Counted from the first letter of the stretch, positions 9,074 to 18,974 are shown. The stretch: DNA of 64,000 bases from Calothrix sp. PCC 7507 (GCF_000316575.1 NC_019682.1:4834001-4898000), one strand, 5' to 3'. The notes: generated by a model not told the origin, from the sequence alone. A program made the numbers and translations.

Positions 9074-9400
9074 ATGATTTTAACTACTACTGATGTGATT
9101 CAAGGGGCAGTTGTTCAGTCATATCTAGGTATTGTGACAGCAGAAGTTGTCTACGGCAGTAATTTCTTACGCGATTTTTTGGCTAGTATCCGGGATTTTG
9201 TTGGCGGGCGGACTGGCAGTTATGAGCGTTTATTTGAACAAGGTCAACGGAAAGCACTGGAAGAATTACAACAAAGGGCACAGCGCTTAGGCGCAGATGC
9301 TGTGATTGGGATTGAAATTGATACAGGTACAATCAATATTGACCAGTCAGGAGTTCTATTGCTGATTACTGCGACTGGTACTGCTGTGAAGATACGTTAG
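9074..9400 (+). CDS. YbjQ/UPF0145 family heavy-metal-binding-like protein
   Basis: A 108-residue protein matching the YbjQ family: ILTTTDVIQG at the N-terminus, VVYGSNFLRDFLASIRDFVGGRTGSYE in the middle, and ALEELQQRAQRLGADAVIGIE near the end. Members form pentamers; they are annotated as possible heavy-metal binders, but the role is not established. The length fits the family. A perfect 36-bp palindrome lies directly after the stop. Confidence 0.85.
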   Translation: MILTTTDVIQGAVVQSYLGIVTAEVVYGSNFLRDFLASIRDFVGGRTGSYERLFEQGQRKALEELQQRAQRLGADAVIGIEIDTGTINIDQSGVLLLITATGTAVKIR

Positions 9401-9404
9401 TCTT

Positions 9405-9440
9405 TTAAATCAGTTAACTGTTAACAGTTAACTGATTTAA
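9405..9440. terminator. Perfect 36-bp palindrome after the YbjQ gene
   Basis: TTAAATCAGTTAACTGTT is followed at once by its exact reverse complement, ending 40 bp after the YbjQ stop. It is built from the same CAGTTAACTGTTAACAG units as the repeats at 7.7 kb. It could act as a terminator stem, although no separate T-run follows. Confidence 0.5.
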
Positions 9441-9695
9441 ATACTAGTTCTATAATTTATTTTTGCTAATTTAATAACTAGATTTAAAGTTGGTATTTTG
9501 ACTGAATTAAATTTTAATAAAATGTAAAATATAAAGATGAATAAACTTGTATTTAAAAATCATGACTAAAGATAGATTAATACGTTATTTCTCTTGATAG
9601 ATACTGAAAATTAGTATTAGCGATTTAATCTTATACAGCAGCACAAATATACCTGAAAAATAACTTTGCTAAAGTTGTAAGGGAGAAAATAGGCT

Positions 9696-10331
9696 ATGTC
9701 TTACGTAAATCGGGTGGGTGATGATGTTATTCCTCCAGAGGCTGTTGTAGCGGGTCGAGTTGCTGAATACCGCGATCGCGTCCGTTGGGGTCCAATAATT
9801 TCTGGTGTGTTGGTTGCCTTAGCTACTCAATTGATTATCAGCGCCTTATTTGGTGCGATCGGCGCAGGTAACATTGCAGGTTCAGGCGCACCCAGAACAA
9901 TTGCCCCTGGCGTTGCTAATAATGTCGGTTTGTGGTCAACTGTAGCTTTGTTGATTTCTTTATTCACAGGTGGTTGGGTAACAACACGTGCTTGTGGCCC
10001 AATGAACCGTAATACAGCTTTGCTTAACGGCGCAATTCTCTGGGCTACTACTCTATCTCTTAGCTCTTGGCTATTAGCAAGTGGGGTATCAGGTGCATTT
10101 GGTGTTGCTGCTTCTAATGCTGCACAAGTACTGAACCAAGTACAACAACCGGGAACTACAATCCCGCAAAACTTACCCACTTTAACTGCTGAACAGGCTC
10201 GTGATGTTGCAGCCGCCACTTCTAGAGGTTTATGGTGGTTTGTGTTGGGTTCTTTGTTGGGTTTAGCTGCTGCGTTGATGGGGGCTGTTGCTGGCGCTCG
10301 TAATCTTCGCACTAACGGTTACAATAGTTAA
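9696..10331 (+). CDS. Four-helix membrane protein, TIGR04086/YrzE-like
   Basis: A 211-residue membrane protein with four predicted helices: about residues 31-52, 74-95, 104-126 and 178-203. The loop between helices 3 and 4 is Ala/Gln/Thr-rich. A start with GGGAGAAAATAGGCT upstream gives a good ribosome-binding site. It resembles small YrzE/TIGR04086-type membrane proteins of unknown role. A strong hairpin terminator follows. The function is not known. Confidence 0.7.
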   Translation: MSYVNRVGDDVIPPEAVVAGRVAEYRDRVRWGPIISGVLVALATQLIISALFGAIGAGNIAGSGAPRTIAPGVANNVGLWSTVALLISLFTGGWVTTRACGPMNRNTALLNGAILWATTLSLSSWLLASGVSGAFGVAASNAAQVLNQVQQPGTTIPQNLPTLTAEQARDVAAATSRGLWWFVLGSLLGLAAALMGAVAGARNLRTNGYNS

Positions 10332-10365
10332 AAAAGTATTTGGAAAATCAAATACTATAAATTTT

Positions 10366-10389
10366 AAAGCACCTTTTTCAAGGTGCTTT
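10366..10389 (+). terminator. Rho-independent terminator of the membrane protein gene
   Basis: AAAGCACCT and AGGTGCTTT pair around a short TTTTTCA loop 35 bp after the stop, followed by GTGTTATTT. Confidence 0.7.
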
Positions 10390-10468
10390 GTGTTATTTAA
10401 CGCTGAAACTTAGTTACCAAAATATGACCATTGAGTGCTTGATTTAGGCACTTAAATAAATCAGAGCT

Positions 10469-10729
10469 TCACCACTTCAAATAAGACGCTTCAATTCCCT
10501 GCTCACGTCTGATTTTGCTATCTTTCTCAAACCAGGCGATAAGCTGCTTTGTTGTCAAATCTTCAATAGGGACATCGTAATCTTGAGCGATATACTTCAA
10601 AAGCTTCAGTGATGAAATTGTTAATCTTGTTAAAAACTTCTCTGGTGAAGATAATAAAGCTGCGTCTACGTTTGCTGACTCTTCTAGGGTTAAAAATTGT
10701 GTTGATGGTTGCTGTGGTGGTAAATCCAT
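10469..10729 (-). CDS. Small conserved hypothetical protein
   Basis: An 86-residue soluble protein with a proline/glutamine-rich start (MDLPPQQPSTQFLTLEE) and a helical rest including LTRLTISSLKLLKYIAQDYD. Codon use matches the neighbours. It has no recognised domain. It lies between the convergent membrane-protein gene and the IS630 element. It appears real from its composition, but no function can be given. Confidence 0.55.
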   Translation of the reverse strand: MDLPPQQPSTQFLTLEESANVDAALLSSPEKFLTRLTISSLKLLKYIAQDYDVPIEDLTTKQLIAWFEKDSKIRREQGIEASYLKW

Positions 10730-10817
10730 AAATCAGTTATCAGTTATCAGTTATCAAGGGTCATTAAGTTATTTCTTCCCTAGTCCCTAGTACAGGACGG
10801 CGGAAATAAACCGAGTA

Positions 10818-11483
10818 TTAAACAGCCAAAACTTTACCCTTATATGTCCACTTGAAAGGTTTAGCCATTGTTTGATTAAAGTAGTCAATAAAAGCAAGAA
10901 TTCTAGTTTTGAGATCATCCTGACTCTGGAAACTGGCTCTTCTTAGTAACTTCCGTACCAAAATACTAAACCAAATTTCAATTTGGTTGAGCCAAGAAGA
11001 ATGTAGTGGTGTGTAATGGAAAACGATTTGATGTGTGGGGTCACTTAAAAAAGCTGCACGAGATTTCATTGATTTGAGGATGCCACTTTTACCCTTAATG
11101 CCAAGGTTGATGTTTAAACCTTCAATTTGTGCAACAAAACGAACTAAGGACTCCGATTGATGAGTGTTCAGGCAATCCATAATTAAATGCCATTTTTTCG
11201 CATTGGGGTCAGTGGCAATAGTTTGATGAATATGAAAGATAAAATCAACTTCTGTTCTGGAATCTCCACAAGTTGGTCTGATAATTTGACCAGTGGCAAC
11301 ATCGAAACTGGCTATCAAGGTTTGCGTACCGTGACGAATATATTCAAATTCCCTTCTTTCAACTTTGCCCGGTCGCATTGGTAAGTCTTTTTCTATGCGC
11401 TCAGTAGCTTGAATACCTGTCATCTCATCAATAGATATTGTGCGTTCCCCCTTTAGATGACGGTCAATCGCATTTAAATACAA
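10818..11483 (-). CDS. IS630 transposase, DDE catalytic part (frame 2)
   Basis: A 221-residue catalytic half. It contains SIDEMTG (first Asp), the LIMDCLNTHQS segment (second Asp) and PLHSSWLNQIEIWFS with the final Glu, i.e. the IS630 DDE set. The true protein begins upstream in the other frame. Reading on in this phase beyond its first ATG gives residues DEKFDAKVEDITDL, which join to the end of the upstream half at a run of eight C (minus strand). Either a programmed frameshift makes the full enzyme or the element is split and dead. Confidence 0.8.
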   Translation of the reverse strand: MYLNAIDRHLKGERTISIDEMTGIQATERIEKDLPMRPGKVERREFEYIRHGTQTLIASFDVATGQIIRPTCGDSRTEVDFIFHIHQTIATDPNAKKWHLIMDCLNTHQSESLVRFVAQIEGLNINLGIKGKSGILKSMKSRAAFLSDPTHQIVFHYTPLHSSWLNQIEIWFSILVRKLLRRASFQSQDDLKTRILAFIDYFNQTMAKPFKWTYKGKVLAV

Positions 11484-11517
11484 ATCTGTAATATCTTCAA
11501 CTTTTGCATCAAATTTT

Positions 11518-12042
11518 TCATCCAGGGGGGGGAGTCAGCCAGTACCGACTTTGGTGTGGCTTCAATTGAGCTTCTTCTAATAGTCTTCCCACATGGCGAA
11601 CAGATATACTTTCGATAATCCCTTGTTTTGTAATTTCATCTGTCAGTTCTCTAGATGTCCAGTGACTTATTGTCCGACCGTAATCTTCTGGCGGCGAACA
11701 GGCAAGCGCAAACAACTCTATTACTTGTTCCATGCTAAATTTTACTGGTGCGCCAGTACGCTCTTGATCTTGTAATCTTTGAAAAGCTGATAATTTTGCT
11801 CCCTCTGTCTCCAACCATCGCTTTCGCCATAAACGAGTCATATCTAGACTAATCTCTAATATTCGAGCAATTTCGCCGTTATTTTTCCCTGATGATGCCA
11901 GAAGAATAATTTTGGCTCGGATGACGATTTGCTGTGCTGTCTTATGTCCCTTTATCAACTCTTGTAGTTCATTCTGCTCACTATCACTCAAACTTAATTC
12001 TTTTGGAGCTAATCTTGCCATACCCTGATTCTTTGTCACCAA
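11518..12042 (-). CDS. IS630 transposase, N-terminal HTH part (frame 1)
   Basis: 174 residues with a helix-turn-helix DNA-binding region: ELQELIKGHKTAQQIVIRAK, IARILEISLDMTRLWRKRW. The second half includes SHWTSRELTDEITKQ, which precedes the DDE domain in this family. It ends prematurely with WLTPPPG at a poly-C tract on the minus strand; the expected continuation (TPPLDEKFDAK...) is in the other frame. It binds the terminal repeats of its own element. Confidence 0.8.
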   Translation of the reverse strand: MVTKNQGMARLAPKELSLSDSEQNELQELIKGHKTAQQIVIRAKIILLASSGKNNGEIARILEISLDMTRLWRKRWLETEGAKLSAFQRLQDQERTGAPVKFSMEQVIELFALACSPPEDYGRTISHWTSRELTDEITKQGIIESISVRHVGRLLEEAQLKPHQSRYWLTPPPG

Positions 12043-12122
12043 ACAAAGCTTTTCATCTACTGACTTAATTATCCCATATAATACTCGGCTTACTTCCGCC
12101 GTCTTGTACTAGTCCCCAGTCC

Positions 12123-12797
12123 CTACTCCCTAGCTTGCACTAAATAGCCGCAACGATGTTCGCCATTGATCAGCCAATGGGTACGCTCTACTGTACAGTC
12201 TGGTAAGACGGCAGCAAACATTTCCAACTCATGACCGCAGACACTGGGAAAAGACTCGGCGACGTTGGAAATAGCGCAGTTATGCTCTATAAATATAAAG
12301 CGATCGCCCACAGTAGAGTTATTGGCATCCACAGGGTGATACTCTGCCATGAAACCTTCTGCTTGTCTGAGTTCTACTAATTTTGCTACCCGCTGTTGCA
12401 GTGAACCTTTACCGACCTGATCACGGTATTCTTGAGCTTTGCGCTGCCATTGTTTTTGTAAAATTGATTTGAATTGATCATGGTCTACGGTTTCTGCTAA
12501 AGTGTCTAAGAGCGAAACTGCAAAATCACTGTGTCCATCACCAAAGCGATCGCTCCGATGTAGGCGATCTCGTCCTAGAGTACTCAATTGATAGACATGG
12601 TGTGGCCGCCCCATCCCAGCCTGCACCGATGTTGAATACAAAATCAGCTTCTGAGCCTCCAAGTCCTTAAGATGACGACGAATCGCTTGCTGGCTCACAT
12701 CTAAAACTTCAGCTAGCTCAACAGCCGTTGCTTGTGAGTGCTTCAAGAGATATTCCAGAATATCTTGCTTCGTTGAGGACTGGTGGGTAGTCGCCAT
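12123..12797 (-). CDS. sufR: SufR, iron-sulfur-responsive repressor of the suf operon
   Basis: 224 residues. A DeoR/ArsR-like winged HTH occupies about residues 10-75 (VELAEVLDVSQQAIRRHLKD). The C-terminal part carries four cysteines at 174, 187, 201 and 216, which is exactly the C-x12-C-x13-C-x14-C pattern known for SufR, where Cys residues bind a 4Fe-4S cluster. With cluster bound it represses sufBCDS and itself. It is divergent from sufB, and two inverted-repeat operators lie in the spacer. An IS630 element has landed 13 bp after its stop without damage. Confidence 0.93.
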   Translation of the reverse strand: MATTHQSSTKQDILEYLLKHSQATAVELAEVLDVSQQAIRRHLKDLEAQKLILYSTSVQAGMGRPHHVYQLSTLGRDRLHRSDRFGDGHSDFAVSLLDTLAETVDHDQFKSILQKQWQRKAQEYRDQVGKGSLQQRVAKLVELRQAEGFMAEYHPVDANNSTVGDRFIFIEHNCAISNVAESFPSVCGHELEMFAAVLPDCTVERTHWLINGEHRCGYLVQARE

Positions 12798-12854
12798 CTT
12801 CTTATACGAGACGTTCCGCGAACGCCCGAAAATTTTTTTTTAAAATTTGACTTT

Positions 12855-12870
12855 AACAACATTGTTGTTG
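12855..12870. promoter_or_regulatory. SufR operator-like site 1
   Basis: CAAC (12857-12860), six bases, then GTTG (12867-12870), within the perfect inverted repeat AACAACATTGTTGTT. It fits the CAAC-N6-GTTG motif known for SufR. It lies about 58 bp upstream of sufR, so it probably mediates autoregulation. Confidence 0.7.
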
Positions 12871-12898
12871 TTAATTTAGCGTAAAATGGAGATACATT

Positions 12899-12918
12899 AA
12901 ACAACCAGCTTGTTGTTT
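12899..12918. promoter_or_regulatory. SufR operator-like site 2
   Basis: AAACAACCAGCTTGTTGTTT is an almost perfect 20-bp dyad containing CAAC-N6-GTTG (12902-12915). It lies about 130 bp upstream of the sufB start, 45 bp centre to centre from site 1. It probably controls the sufBCDS promoter. Confidence 0.7.
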
Positions 12919-13047
12919 TAATCTCTACCCCTATTCTAACAGCCGCGTCACCACTCGGTCACGCAAGAGGGGAATCGGCTAACTACAGCCCGTCTCTGCT
13001 TCTTCCTTAAAGAGATTCAATTTCCGAACACAAGAGACTAAATACCG

Positions 13048-14487
13048 ATGAGTGCCACTGTCAAAACCTTAGTCAACCAACCCTACAAGTACGGCTTCGT
13101 TACCGACATCGAGGCTGACACTATTCCGCGTGGACTAAACGAGGACGTTATCCGCTTGATCTCCGCCAAGAAGAACGAGCCGGAGTTCATGTTGGAATTT
13201 CGCCTCCGGGCTTATCGCCAGTGGCAAAAAATGACAGAACCAACTTGGCCCAGCGTCAAGTATCCAGCAATTGACTATCAGAATATTATCTACTACTCAG
13301 CGCCAAAACAAAAGAAAGCCAAGCTGAACAGCTTAGATGAAGTAGATCCCACCCTTTTAGAAACCTTTGAGAAACTAGGCATTTCCCTATCTGAACAGAA
13401 GCGTCTGTCAAACGTTGCTGTAGATGCAATTTTTGATAGCGTTTCCGTCGCCACCACATTTAAAGAAAAACTTCTCAAAGACGGCGTCATCTTCTGCTCA
13501 ATTTCCGAAGCATTGCAAGAATATCCAGAACTAATCAAAAAATATCTGGGTAGCGTCGTCCCCATAGCAGATAATTATTTCGCCGCCCTCAACGCCGCCG
13601 TTTTCAGCGATGGCTCTTTTGTCTATATTCCTAAAGGCGTAAAATGCCCAATGGAACTGTCTACCTATTTCCGCATCAACTCAGGTGATACGGGACAATT
13701 TGAGCGGACTTTGATTGTCGCTGAAGAAGGTAGTTATGTTTCTTATTTAGAAGGTTGTACAGCGCCAATGTATGACAGCAACCAGCTACACGCTGCAGTT
13801 GTCGAACTTGTCGCCTTTGACAACGCCGAAATTAAATATTCCACCGTCCAAAACTGGTACGCTGGCGACGCCAACGGCAAAGGCGGTATTTATAACTTTG
13901 TCACCAAGCGTGGTTTGTGTCAGGGTGTAAATTCCAAGATTTCCTGGACTCAAGTTGAAACAGGTTCAGCAATTACTTGGAAATATCCCAGTTGCGTGTT
14001 GGTGGGTGATAACTCCGTGGGTGAATTTTACTCCGTAGCGCTGACAAATCATATGCAGCAAGCCGACACCGGCACGAAGATGATTCATATTGGGAAAAAC
14101 ACCCGCAGCACAATTATTTCTAAAGGAATCTCTGCTGGTAAATCTAGCAACAGCTATCGGGGTTTGGTGAAAGTTAACCCGACGGCTAAAGGGGCGAGAA
14201 ATTATTCTCAATGTGACTCAATGTTAATTGGGGATAATGCCCATGCGAATACTTTCCCCTACATCCAGGTGCAAAATAATTCTGCGAAAGTAGAACATGA
14301 AGCTTCTACTTCTAAGATTGGGGAAGATCAGTTATTCTACTTTGCCCAACGGGGTATTTCGCCAGAAGATGCCATCTCAATGATGATTAGTGGCTTCTGC
14401 AAAGATGTTTTTAATCAGCTACCAATGGAATTTGCTGTGGAAGCTGATAAATTATTGAGCTTGAAACTCGAAGGTTCAGTTGGGTAG
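13048..14487 (+). CDS. sufB: SufB, Fe-S cluster scaffold subunit
   Basis: A 479-residue SufB of normal length, the first gene of sufBCDS. The beta-helix core carries the [20 protein letters not shown] and [19 protein letters not shown] segments, and the C-terminal end has [16 protein letters not shown]. SufB with SufC and SufD (SufBC2D) builds Fe-S clusters in the cytosol from sulfide brought by SufS. Controlled by SufR through the sites upstream. The gap to sufC is 192 bp, unusually long for an operon and filled with repeat sequences. Confidence 0.96.
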   Translation: MSATVKTLVNQPYKYGFVTDIEADTIPRGLNEDVIRLISAKKNEPEFMLEFRLRAYRQWQKMTEPTWPSVKYPAIDYQNIIYYSAPKQKKAKLNSLDEVDPTLLETFEKLGISLSEQKRLSNVAVDAIFDSVSVATTFKEKLLKDGVIFCSISEALQEYPELIKKYLGSVVPIADNYFAALNAAVFSDGSFVYIPKGVKCPMELSTYFRINSGDTGQFERTLIVAEEGSYVSYLEGCTAPMYDSNQLHAAVVELVAFDNAEIKYSTVQNWYAGDANGKGGIYNFVTKRGLCQGVNSKISWTQVETGSAITWKYPSCVLVGDNSVGEFYSVALTNHMQQADTGTKMIHIGKNTRSTIISKGISAGKSSNSYRGLVKVNPTAKGARNYSQCDSMLIGDNAHANTFPYIQVQNNSAKVEHEASTSKIGEDQLFYFAQRGISPEDAISMMISGFCKDVFNQLPMEFAVEADKLLSLKLEGSVG

Positions 14488-14540
14488 CTTACATCTTACA
14501 CCAGCATTTTTTGTAGGTTTCCCCGCCCATTGTCTGAAAC

Positions 14541-14640
14541 ACATATGTAGGTTTCGGTGGGCATTGCCCAGCCAACTACGAAATAAGAGAAAGAGATTGG
14601 GGGTTTGGTGCGTTACGAACTCCGTTCTAACACACCCTAC
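14541..14640. repeat. Intergenic repeats between sufB and sufC
   Basis: CGGTGGGCATTGCCCAGCC and GGTGCGTTACGAACTCCGTT...CACACCCTAC are copies of hairpin-forming repeats also seen at 18.2, 19.1 and 25.1-25.2 kb. They lie inside the suf operon and could act on mRNA stability or attenuate downstream expression. Confidence 0.5.
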
Positions 14641-14679
14641 AATACCTATACAAATTAGGAGAGAGTAAAGAGAGAGAAC

Positions 14680-15468
14680 ATGATTATTGAAAATAGCGAA
14701 GTCGTGCTGTCGGTAAGAAATCTGACGGCTGAAGTTGATGGAACACCAATTCTTAAGGGTGTGAATTTAGAAGTTCGCTACGGCGAAATTCATGCGATTA
14801 TGGGACAGAATGGTTCTGGTAAGAGTACTTTTTCTAAAGTATTAGCAGGACATCCAGCATATACCGTGACTGGCGGCGAGGTAATTTTTCAAGGACAAAA
14901 TTTGCTGGAATTAGAACCAGCAGAAAGAGCGCAAGCAGGCGTATTTTTGGCATTTCAGTATCCTTTAGAAATTCCCGGTGTCAGCAATTTAGATTTCTTG
15001 CGGGTGGCTTATAATTCTCGCCGCAAAGCACAAGGTTTAGAAGAAATAGATGCCTTTGATTTTGATGATTTGATTGAAGAAAAGCTGGATGTGGTGAAGA
15101 TGAATCCCGCTTTTCTCAGTCGCAGTTTAAATGAAGGGTTTTCTGGTGGCGAGAAGAAGCGGAATGAGATTCTGCAAATGGCACTGCTGGAACCAAAGTT
15201 AGCAATTCTCGATGAGACGGATTCTGGCTTGGATATTGATGCTCTAAGGATTGTGGCGAATGGGGTGAACCAGCTGACAAGTCCGGAAAATGCGACAATT
15301 ATGATTACTCACTATCAGCGCTTGCTAGATTATATTATCCCAGACTTTGTGCATGTGATGGCAAATGGGCAAATAATCACCAGTGGCGGTAAGGAACTGG
15401 CGCTGAAATTAGAATCTCGTGGTTATGACTGGGTACTGGAAGAGTTTCAATCTTTGGTAGGGATTTAG
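14680..15468 (+). CDS. sufC: SufC, ABC-type ATPase of the SufBCD complex
   Basis: 262 residues. Walker [11 protein letters not shown], signature [10 protein letters not shown], Walker B plus [15 protein letters not shown], and the H-loop TH(Y) are all present; the [11 protein letters not shown] string is diagnostic for SufC rather than transport ATPases. It powers conformational change of SufB-SufD during cluster assembly. A clear AGGAGAGAG ribosome-binding region precedes the ATG. It is followed 46 bp later by sufD. Confidence 0.96.
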   Translation: MIIENSEVVLSVRNLTAEVDGTPILKGVNLEVRYGEIHAIMGQNGSGKSTFSKVLAGHPAYTVTGGEVIFQGQNLLELEPAERAQAGVFLAFQYPLEIPGVSNLDFLRVAYNSRRKAQGLEEIDAFDFDDLIEEKLDVVKMNPAFLSRSLNEGFSGGEKKRNEILQMALLEPKLAILDETDSGLDIDALRIVANGVNQLTSPENATIMITHYQRLLDYIIPDFVHVMANGQIITSGGKELALKLESRGYDWVLEEFQSLVGI

Positions 15469-15514
15469 GCTCTCGCGCTACGCACACTGTACACAAGTTT
15501 ATCTGCTGATTCTC

Positions 15515-16894
15515 ATGACTATGCAAGTTTCGCCTAGCACTATTCCTAACTCGGACACTGTGAGTTTAACAGCTACTCTGTTAGATAGAGATGCTTATCT
15601 GATTGAGTTGTTAAATCGAGTAACCATCACAAAATCTACAGGTTGGTTACAAGAAGTTCGTCAACACGCTACTAATTGGGTACGTCACTCAACTATCCCC
15701 ACCACTCGCGAAGAAGAATGGCGGTTTACAGATTTGTCTTCTTTGCGAAAGGTGCAGTTTAATGTAGAGACGGGAAAATTCACGTCTGTGCAACCTGATA
15801 TTCTGCCAGAAGCCGCTAATAGCCGTTTGGTGTTTGTGAATGGTGTTTATGCACCTGAGTTATCTGCAATTGCAGATTTACCACCGGGGATTGTTGTTGG
15901 TAATTTGACAGAGTTAACTGTAGATATACAAAAGCGTGTCAGCCAGTATTTAGCTCAGGCTGAAGGCGCGCAGGAAGTATTTACGGCTCTTAACACTGCT
16001 GGATTGACTGATGCGGCGGTGGTATTGGTGGATAAAAATGTAGCAGTTGAGACACTAATTCATTTAGTGTTTATGACTGTCGCAGGTGAGACGGCGACAA
16101 TTTCCCAGCCGCGTTGTTTGGTGGTGGCGGAAAGTGGTAGTAGTGTCACCTTGGTGGAAGAGTATAGGAACTTCAGCAGCACGGAAAAAGAGGGGGTTTA
16201 CCTCACCAACGCGGTTACGGAAATTTGGCTAGCTGAGAATGCTCAGGTGAGTCACACTAGGGTTGTCAGGGAAAGTGCAGAGGCTTTTCATATTGGGAAG
16301 ACTGCTGTAACTCAGGCTCGTGATAGTCGATATAGTTCTCATGCCATAACTTTAGGTGGGAAACTATCACGCCATAATTTAGAGATTTTGCAAACTGGTG
16401 AGCAAACGGAAACTACCCTCAATGGTTTGACGATGATTTGGGAGCGTCAATTAGGAGATACTCACAGTGCGATCGCACTCAATCATCCTTATGGTGTGAG
16501 TCAGCAATTGCATAAGTGTATTGTAGGCGATCGCGCTCATGCCGTATTCAATGGTAAGGTTTTTGTCCCCAAACCAGCGCAGCAAACAAATGCCGGGCAA
16601 TTAAATCGGAATTTGCTGCTATCATCTAAAGCTAGAGTTGATACCAAACCCCAACTGGAAATTACCGCTGACAACGTTAAATGTGCCCACGGTGCTACCG
16701 TCAGCCAGTTGGAAGATGACGAGATATTTTACCTGCAAAGCCGGGGAATTGATGAAGACGCTGCGCGTAAGTTGTTAATTAACGCCTTCGCCGCCGAAAT
16801 CATCAACCAAGTACCAATTCCTTCTCTGCGAGAAATCCTGTTAACCACCGTCAATAGTCTCAAGTCTCTAACTAATGAGAGACGCGATTCATAA
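15515..16894 (+). CDS. sufD: SufD, Fe-S scaffold partner of SufB
   Basis: A 459-residue SufD. The N-terminal helical part includes [17 protein letters not shown], then a beta-helix with [20 protein letters not shown] and [20 protein letters not shown]. It forms the heterodimer with SufB and binds SufC. An ATG six bases upstream of the ATGCAAGTT codon gives the start MTMQVSP; either could be used. The spacing to sufS is 11 bp, indicating one transcript. Confidence 0.95.
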   Translation: MTMQVSPSTIPNSDTVSLTATLLDRDAYLIELLNRVTITKSTGWLQEVRQHATNWVRHSTIPTTREEEWRFTDLSSLRKVQFNVETGKFTSVQPDILPEAANSRLVFVNGVYAPELSAIADLPPGIVVGNLTELTVDIQKRVSQYLAQAEGAQEVFTALNTAGLTDAAVVLVDKNVAVETLIHLVFMTVAGETATISQPRCLVVAESGSSVTLVEEYRNFSSTEKEGVYLTNAVTEIWLAENAQVSHTRVVRESAEAFHIGKTAVTQARDSRYSSHAITLGGKLSRHNLEILQTGEQTETTLNGLTMIWERQLGDTHSAIALNHPYGVSQQLHKCIVGDRAHAVFNGKVFVPKPAQQTNAGQLNRNLLLSSKARVDTKPQLEITADNVKCAHGATVSQLEDDEIFYLQSRGIDEDAARKLLINAFAAEIINQVPIPSLREILLTTVNSLKSLTNERRDS

Positions 16895-16905
16895 CTAATC
16901 TACCA

Positions 16906-18168
16906 ATGACTTTTACAACTACCAAAACCCTAGCCGATAAAGTTCGCGCTGACTTCCCAATCCTACGGGAAGAAGTCAACGGCAAAACTTTAGTTTATCT
17001 CGATAATGCAGCGACATCGCAAAAGCCTTTATTCGTATTAAATACCCTGCGGGATTATTACGAGCATTATAATGCCAACGTGCATCGGGGTGCCCACACC
17101 TTGAGTGCTAAAGCCACTGATGCTTATGAAGGTGCTAGAGACAAAATAGCCAAGTTGATTAATGCAGCATCCCGTCAAGAAATTGTTTACACCCGCAACG
17201 CCAGCGAAGCAATTAACTTGGTGGCTTACAGTTGGGGAATGCACAATTTGCAGCCAGGAGATGAGATTATTCTGTCGGTGATGGAACACCACAGTAATAT
17301 TGTTCCTTGGCAGTTTGTCGCTCAAAAAACGGGTGCTGTTTTAAAGTTTGTCGAACTGACACCAGAAGAAACTTTTGATTTAGAACAGTTTAAACAACTG
17401 ATTTCTGACAAAACAAAATTGGTGTCAGTGGTTCATGTTTCAAATACATTGGGTTGTATTAACCCAGTGCAGGAAATTGCTACGATTGCTCACAGATACG
17501 GTGCGAAATTCTTAGTTGATGCTTGCCAAAGTGTCCCACATATGCCTGTCGATGTCCAGCAAATTGATTGTGATTGGTTGGTAGCCTCCGGTCACAAAAT
17601 GTGTGCCCCGACTGGGATAGGATTTTTATACGGCAAGTTAGAATTGTTAGAATCAATGCCACCATTTTTTGGTGGTGGTGAAATGATTGCCGAGGTATAT
17701 TTAGATCATTCTACCTATGCCGAATTACCCCATAAATTTGAAGCCGGTACACCTGCAATTGGGGAAGCGATCGCACTTGGTGCAGCGATAGACTATCTTA
17801 CTAATATTGGTATGGATAAAATCCATGCTTATGAAGCCGAATTAACAGCTTATTTGTTCCAACAATTAGAGCAAATTCCCCAAGTTCGGATTTACGGCCC
17901 CAAGCCAGATGCTAACGGAGAAGGTAGAGCCGCCTTAGCTGCATTCACAACCGCAGCAGTCCACGCCAACGACTTATCTACATTATTAGATCAAGAAGGC
18001 ATTGCCATTCGTTCTGGACACCATTGCACTCAACCATTACACCGCCATTTAGGGCTTTCAGGAACTGCAAGGGCTAGTTTATCTTTCTACAACACCCGCG
18101 AGGAAATTGATATTTTCATCAAAGTGTTGAAAGAAACCCTTGACTTTTTTGCTGGTTTCCTTGATTAA
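16906..18168 (+). CDS. sufS: SufS, class II cysteine desulfurase
   Basis: 420 residues, a PLP-dependent desulfurase that takes sulfur from L-cysteine for the SufBCD scaffold. The PLP lysine is K231 in [11 protein letters not shown], and the catalytic cysteine is C374 in RSGHHCTQP; the arrangement marks the SufS/CsdA group. The substrate-binding segments DNAATSQKP and [12 protein letters not shown] are present. It is the last gene of sufBCDS, and a hairpin terminator follows 5 bp after the stop. No SufE gene is in the window. Confidence 0.95.
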   Translation: MTFTTTKTLADKVRADFPILREEVNGKTLVYLDNAATSQKPLFVLNTLRDYYEHYNANVHRGAHTLSAKATDAYEGARDKIAKLINAASRQEIVYTRNASEAINLVAYSWGMHNLQPGDEIILSVMEHHSNIVPWQFVAQKTGAVLKFVELTPEETFDLEQFKQLISDKTKLVSVVHVSNTLGCINPVQEIATIAHRYGAKFLVDACQSVPHMPVDVQQIDCDWLVASGHKMCAPTGIGFLYGKLELLESMPPFFGGGEMIAEVYLDHSTYAELPHKFEAGTPAIGEAIALGAAIDYLTNIGMDKIHAYEAELTAYLFQQLEQIPQVRIYGPKPDANGEGRAALAAFTTAAVHANDLSTLLDQEGIAIRSGHHCTQPLHRHLGLSGTARASLSFYNTREEIDIFIKVLKETLDFFAGFLD

Positions 18169-18173
18169 TGTAG

Positions 18174-18197
18174 GGTGGGCAATGCCCACCTTTATTT
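18174..18197 (+). terminator. Terminator of the suf operon
   Basis: GGTGGGCAATGCCCACC is a near-perfect stem followed by TTTATTTTAT, directly after the sufS stop. The stem is a copy of a widespread repeat, recruited here as a terminator. Confidence 0.7.
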
Positions 18198-18341
18198 TAT
18201 TGCTCACGCAGAGACGCAAAGGCGCAGAGAATTAGCTAATTGGGCAAGTGGTTGAAATTGATTTGAGTGAATATTATATTAATAACATAGGTAAAATTAT
18301 CGGGATTTTATCTAATATTGTGACGGAAGAAGTGTTTTAAT

Positions 18342-18974
18342 ATGCTAGTAACGTCAACGCCTGCTGAACAAAGAACAGTGCTACACAACGTTAGCTGGGA
18401 AACCTTTGAAGCCTTGCTGAGAGATACAGGTGAGGATAGAGGCTCTAGGTTTGCTTATGACTGCGGTGTTTTAGAAATCATGACTCCACTTTTTGAACAC
18501 GAAAATCCTAAAAGTAATTTTGGTAATTTTATTGTTGCTTTAGCTGAAGAATTAGATATTGAAATCAGAAGTGCTGGTTCTACAACATTGAAGCGGAAAT
18601 TAGCCAGAAGGGGAATAGAACCAGATACTTGCTATTATATCCAGAATGAATTAGCTATGAGAGGTAGGGAAACTTTAGATTTAGAAAATGATCCGCCACC
18701 TGATTTAGCAATTGAGATTGACATTACCAGCAGTTCTGTTAACAAATTTAATATTTATGGGGCTTTAGGTGTCACTGAACTTTGGAGATATGATGGGCAA
18801 AATCTAAAATTTCATCAGCTAATAGAAGGGCAATATGTTGAGTGTAAGTTTAGTATTGCCTTTCCTCTAGTTTCAGTGAGTGAGATAAGTAGATTTATTG
18901 AGCAGAGTAAAAGTATGGGGGAAATTGCTTTGCTCAAATCATTTCGCGCTTGGATCAGGAAGAAGATCAACTAA
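18342..18974 (+). CDS. Uma2 family (DUF820) putative nuclease-like protein
   Basis: A 210-residue member of the Uma2 family, which expanded in cyanobacteria. Its fold is PD-(D/E)XK-like: the EPDTCYYI and PPDLAIEIDITSSS segments hold the likely metal-binding acidic residues. The role is unknown, and many copies are linked to mobile DNA. It has no partner gene next to it. It is followed by a repeat element and an antitoxin remnant. Confidence 0.8.
   Translation: MLVTSTPAEQRTVLHNVSWETFEALLRDTGEDRGSRFAYDCGVLEIMTPLFEHENPKSNFGNFIVALAEELDIEIRSAGSTTLKRKLARRGIEPDTCYYIQNELAMRGRETLDLENDPPPDLAIEIDITSSSVNKFNIYGALGVTELWRYDGQNLKFHQLIEGQYVECKFSIAFPLVSVSEISRFIEQSKSMGEIALLKSFRAWIRKKIN

Larger units (their letters stand above)
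10790..12109. mobile_element. IS630-family insertion sequence, 1320 bp, with ends and TA duplication
   Basis: The left end GTACAGGACGGCGGAAATAA and the right end, read inward as GTACAAGACGGCGGAAGTAA, match over about 30 bp with three mismatches. TA dinucleotides flank both ends (10788-10789 and 12110-12111), as expected of the IS630/Tc1 group. It carries two overlapping-phase transposase frames on the minus strand. It is inserted in a repetitive TAGTCCCTAG-type intergenic tract between the 86-residue gene and sufR, downstream of sufR. Confidence 0.85.
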
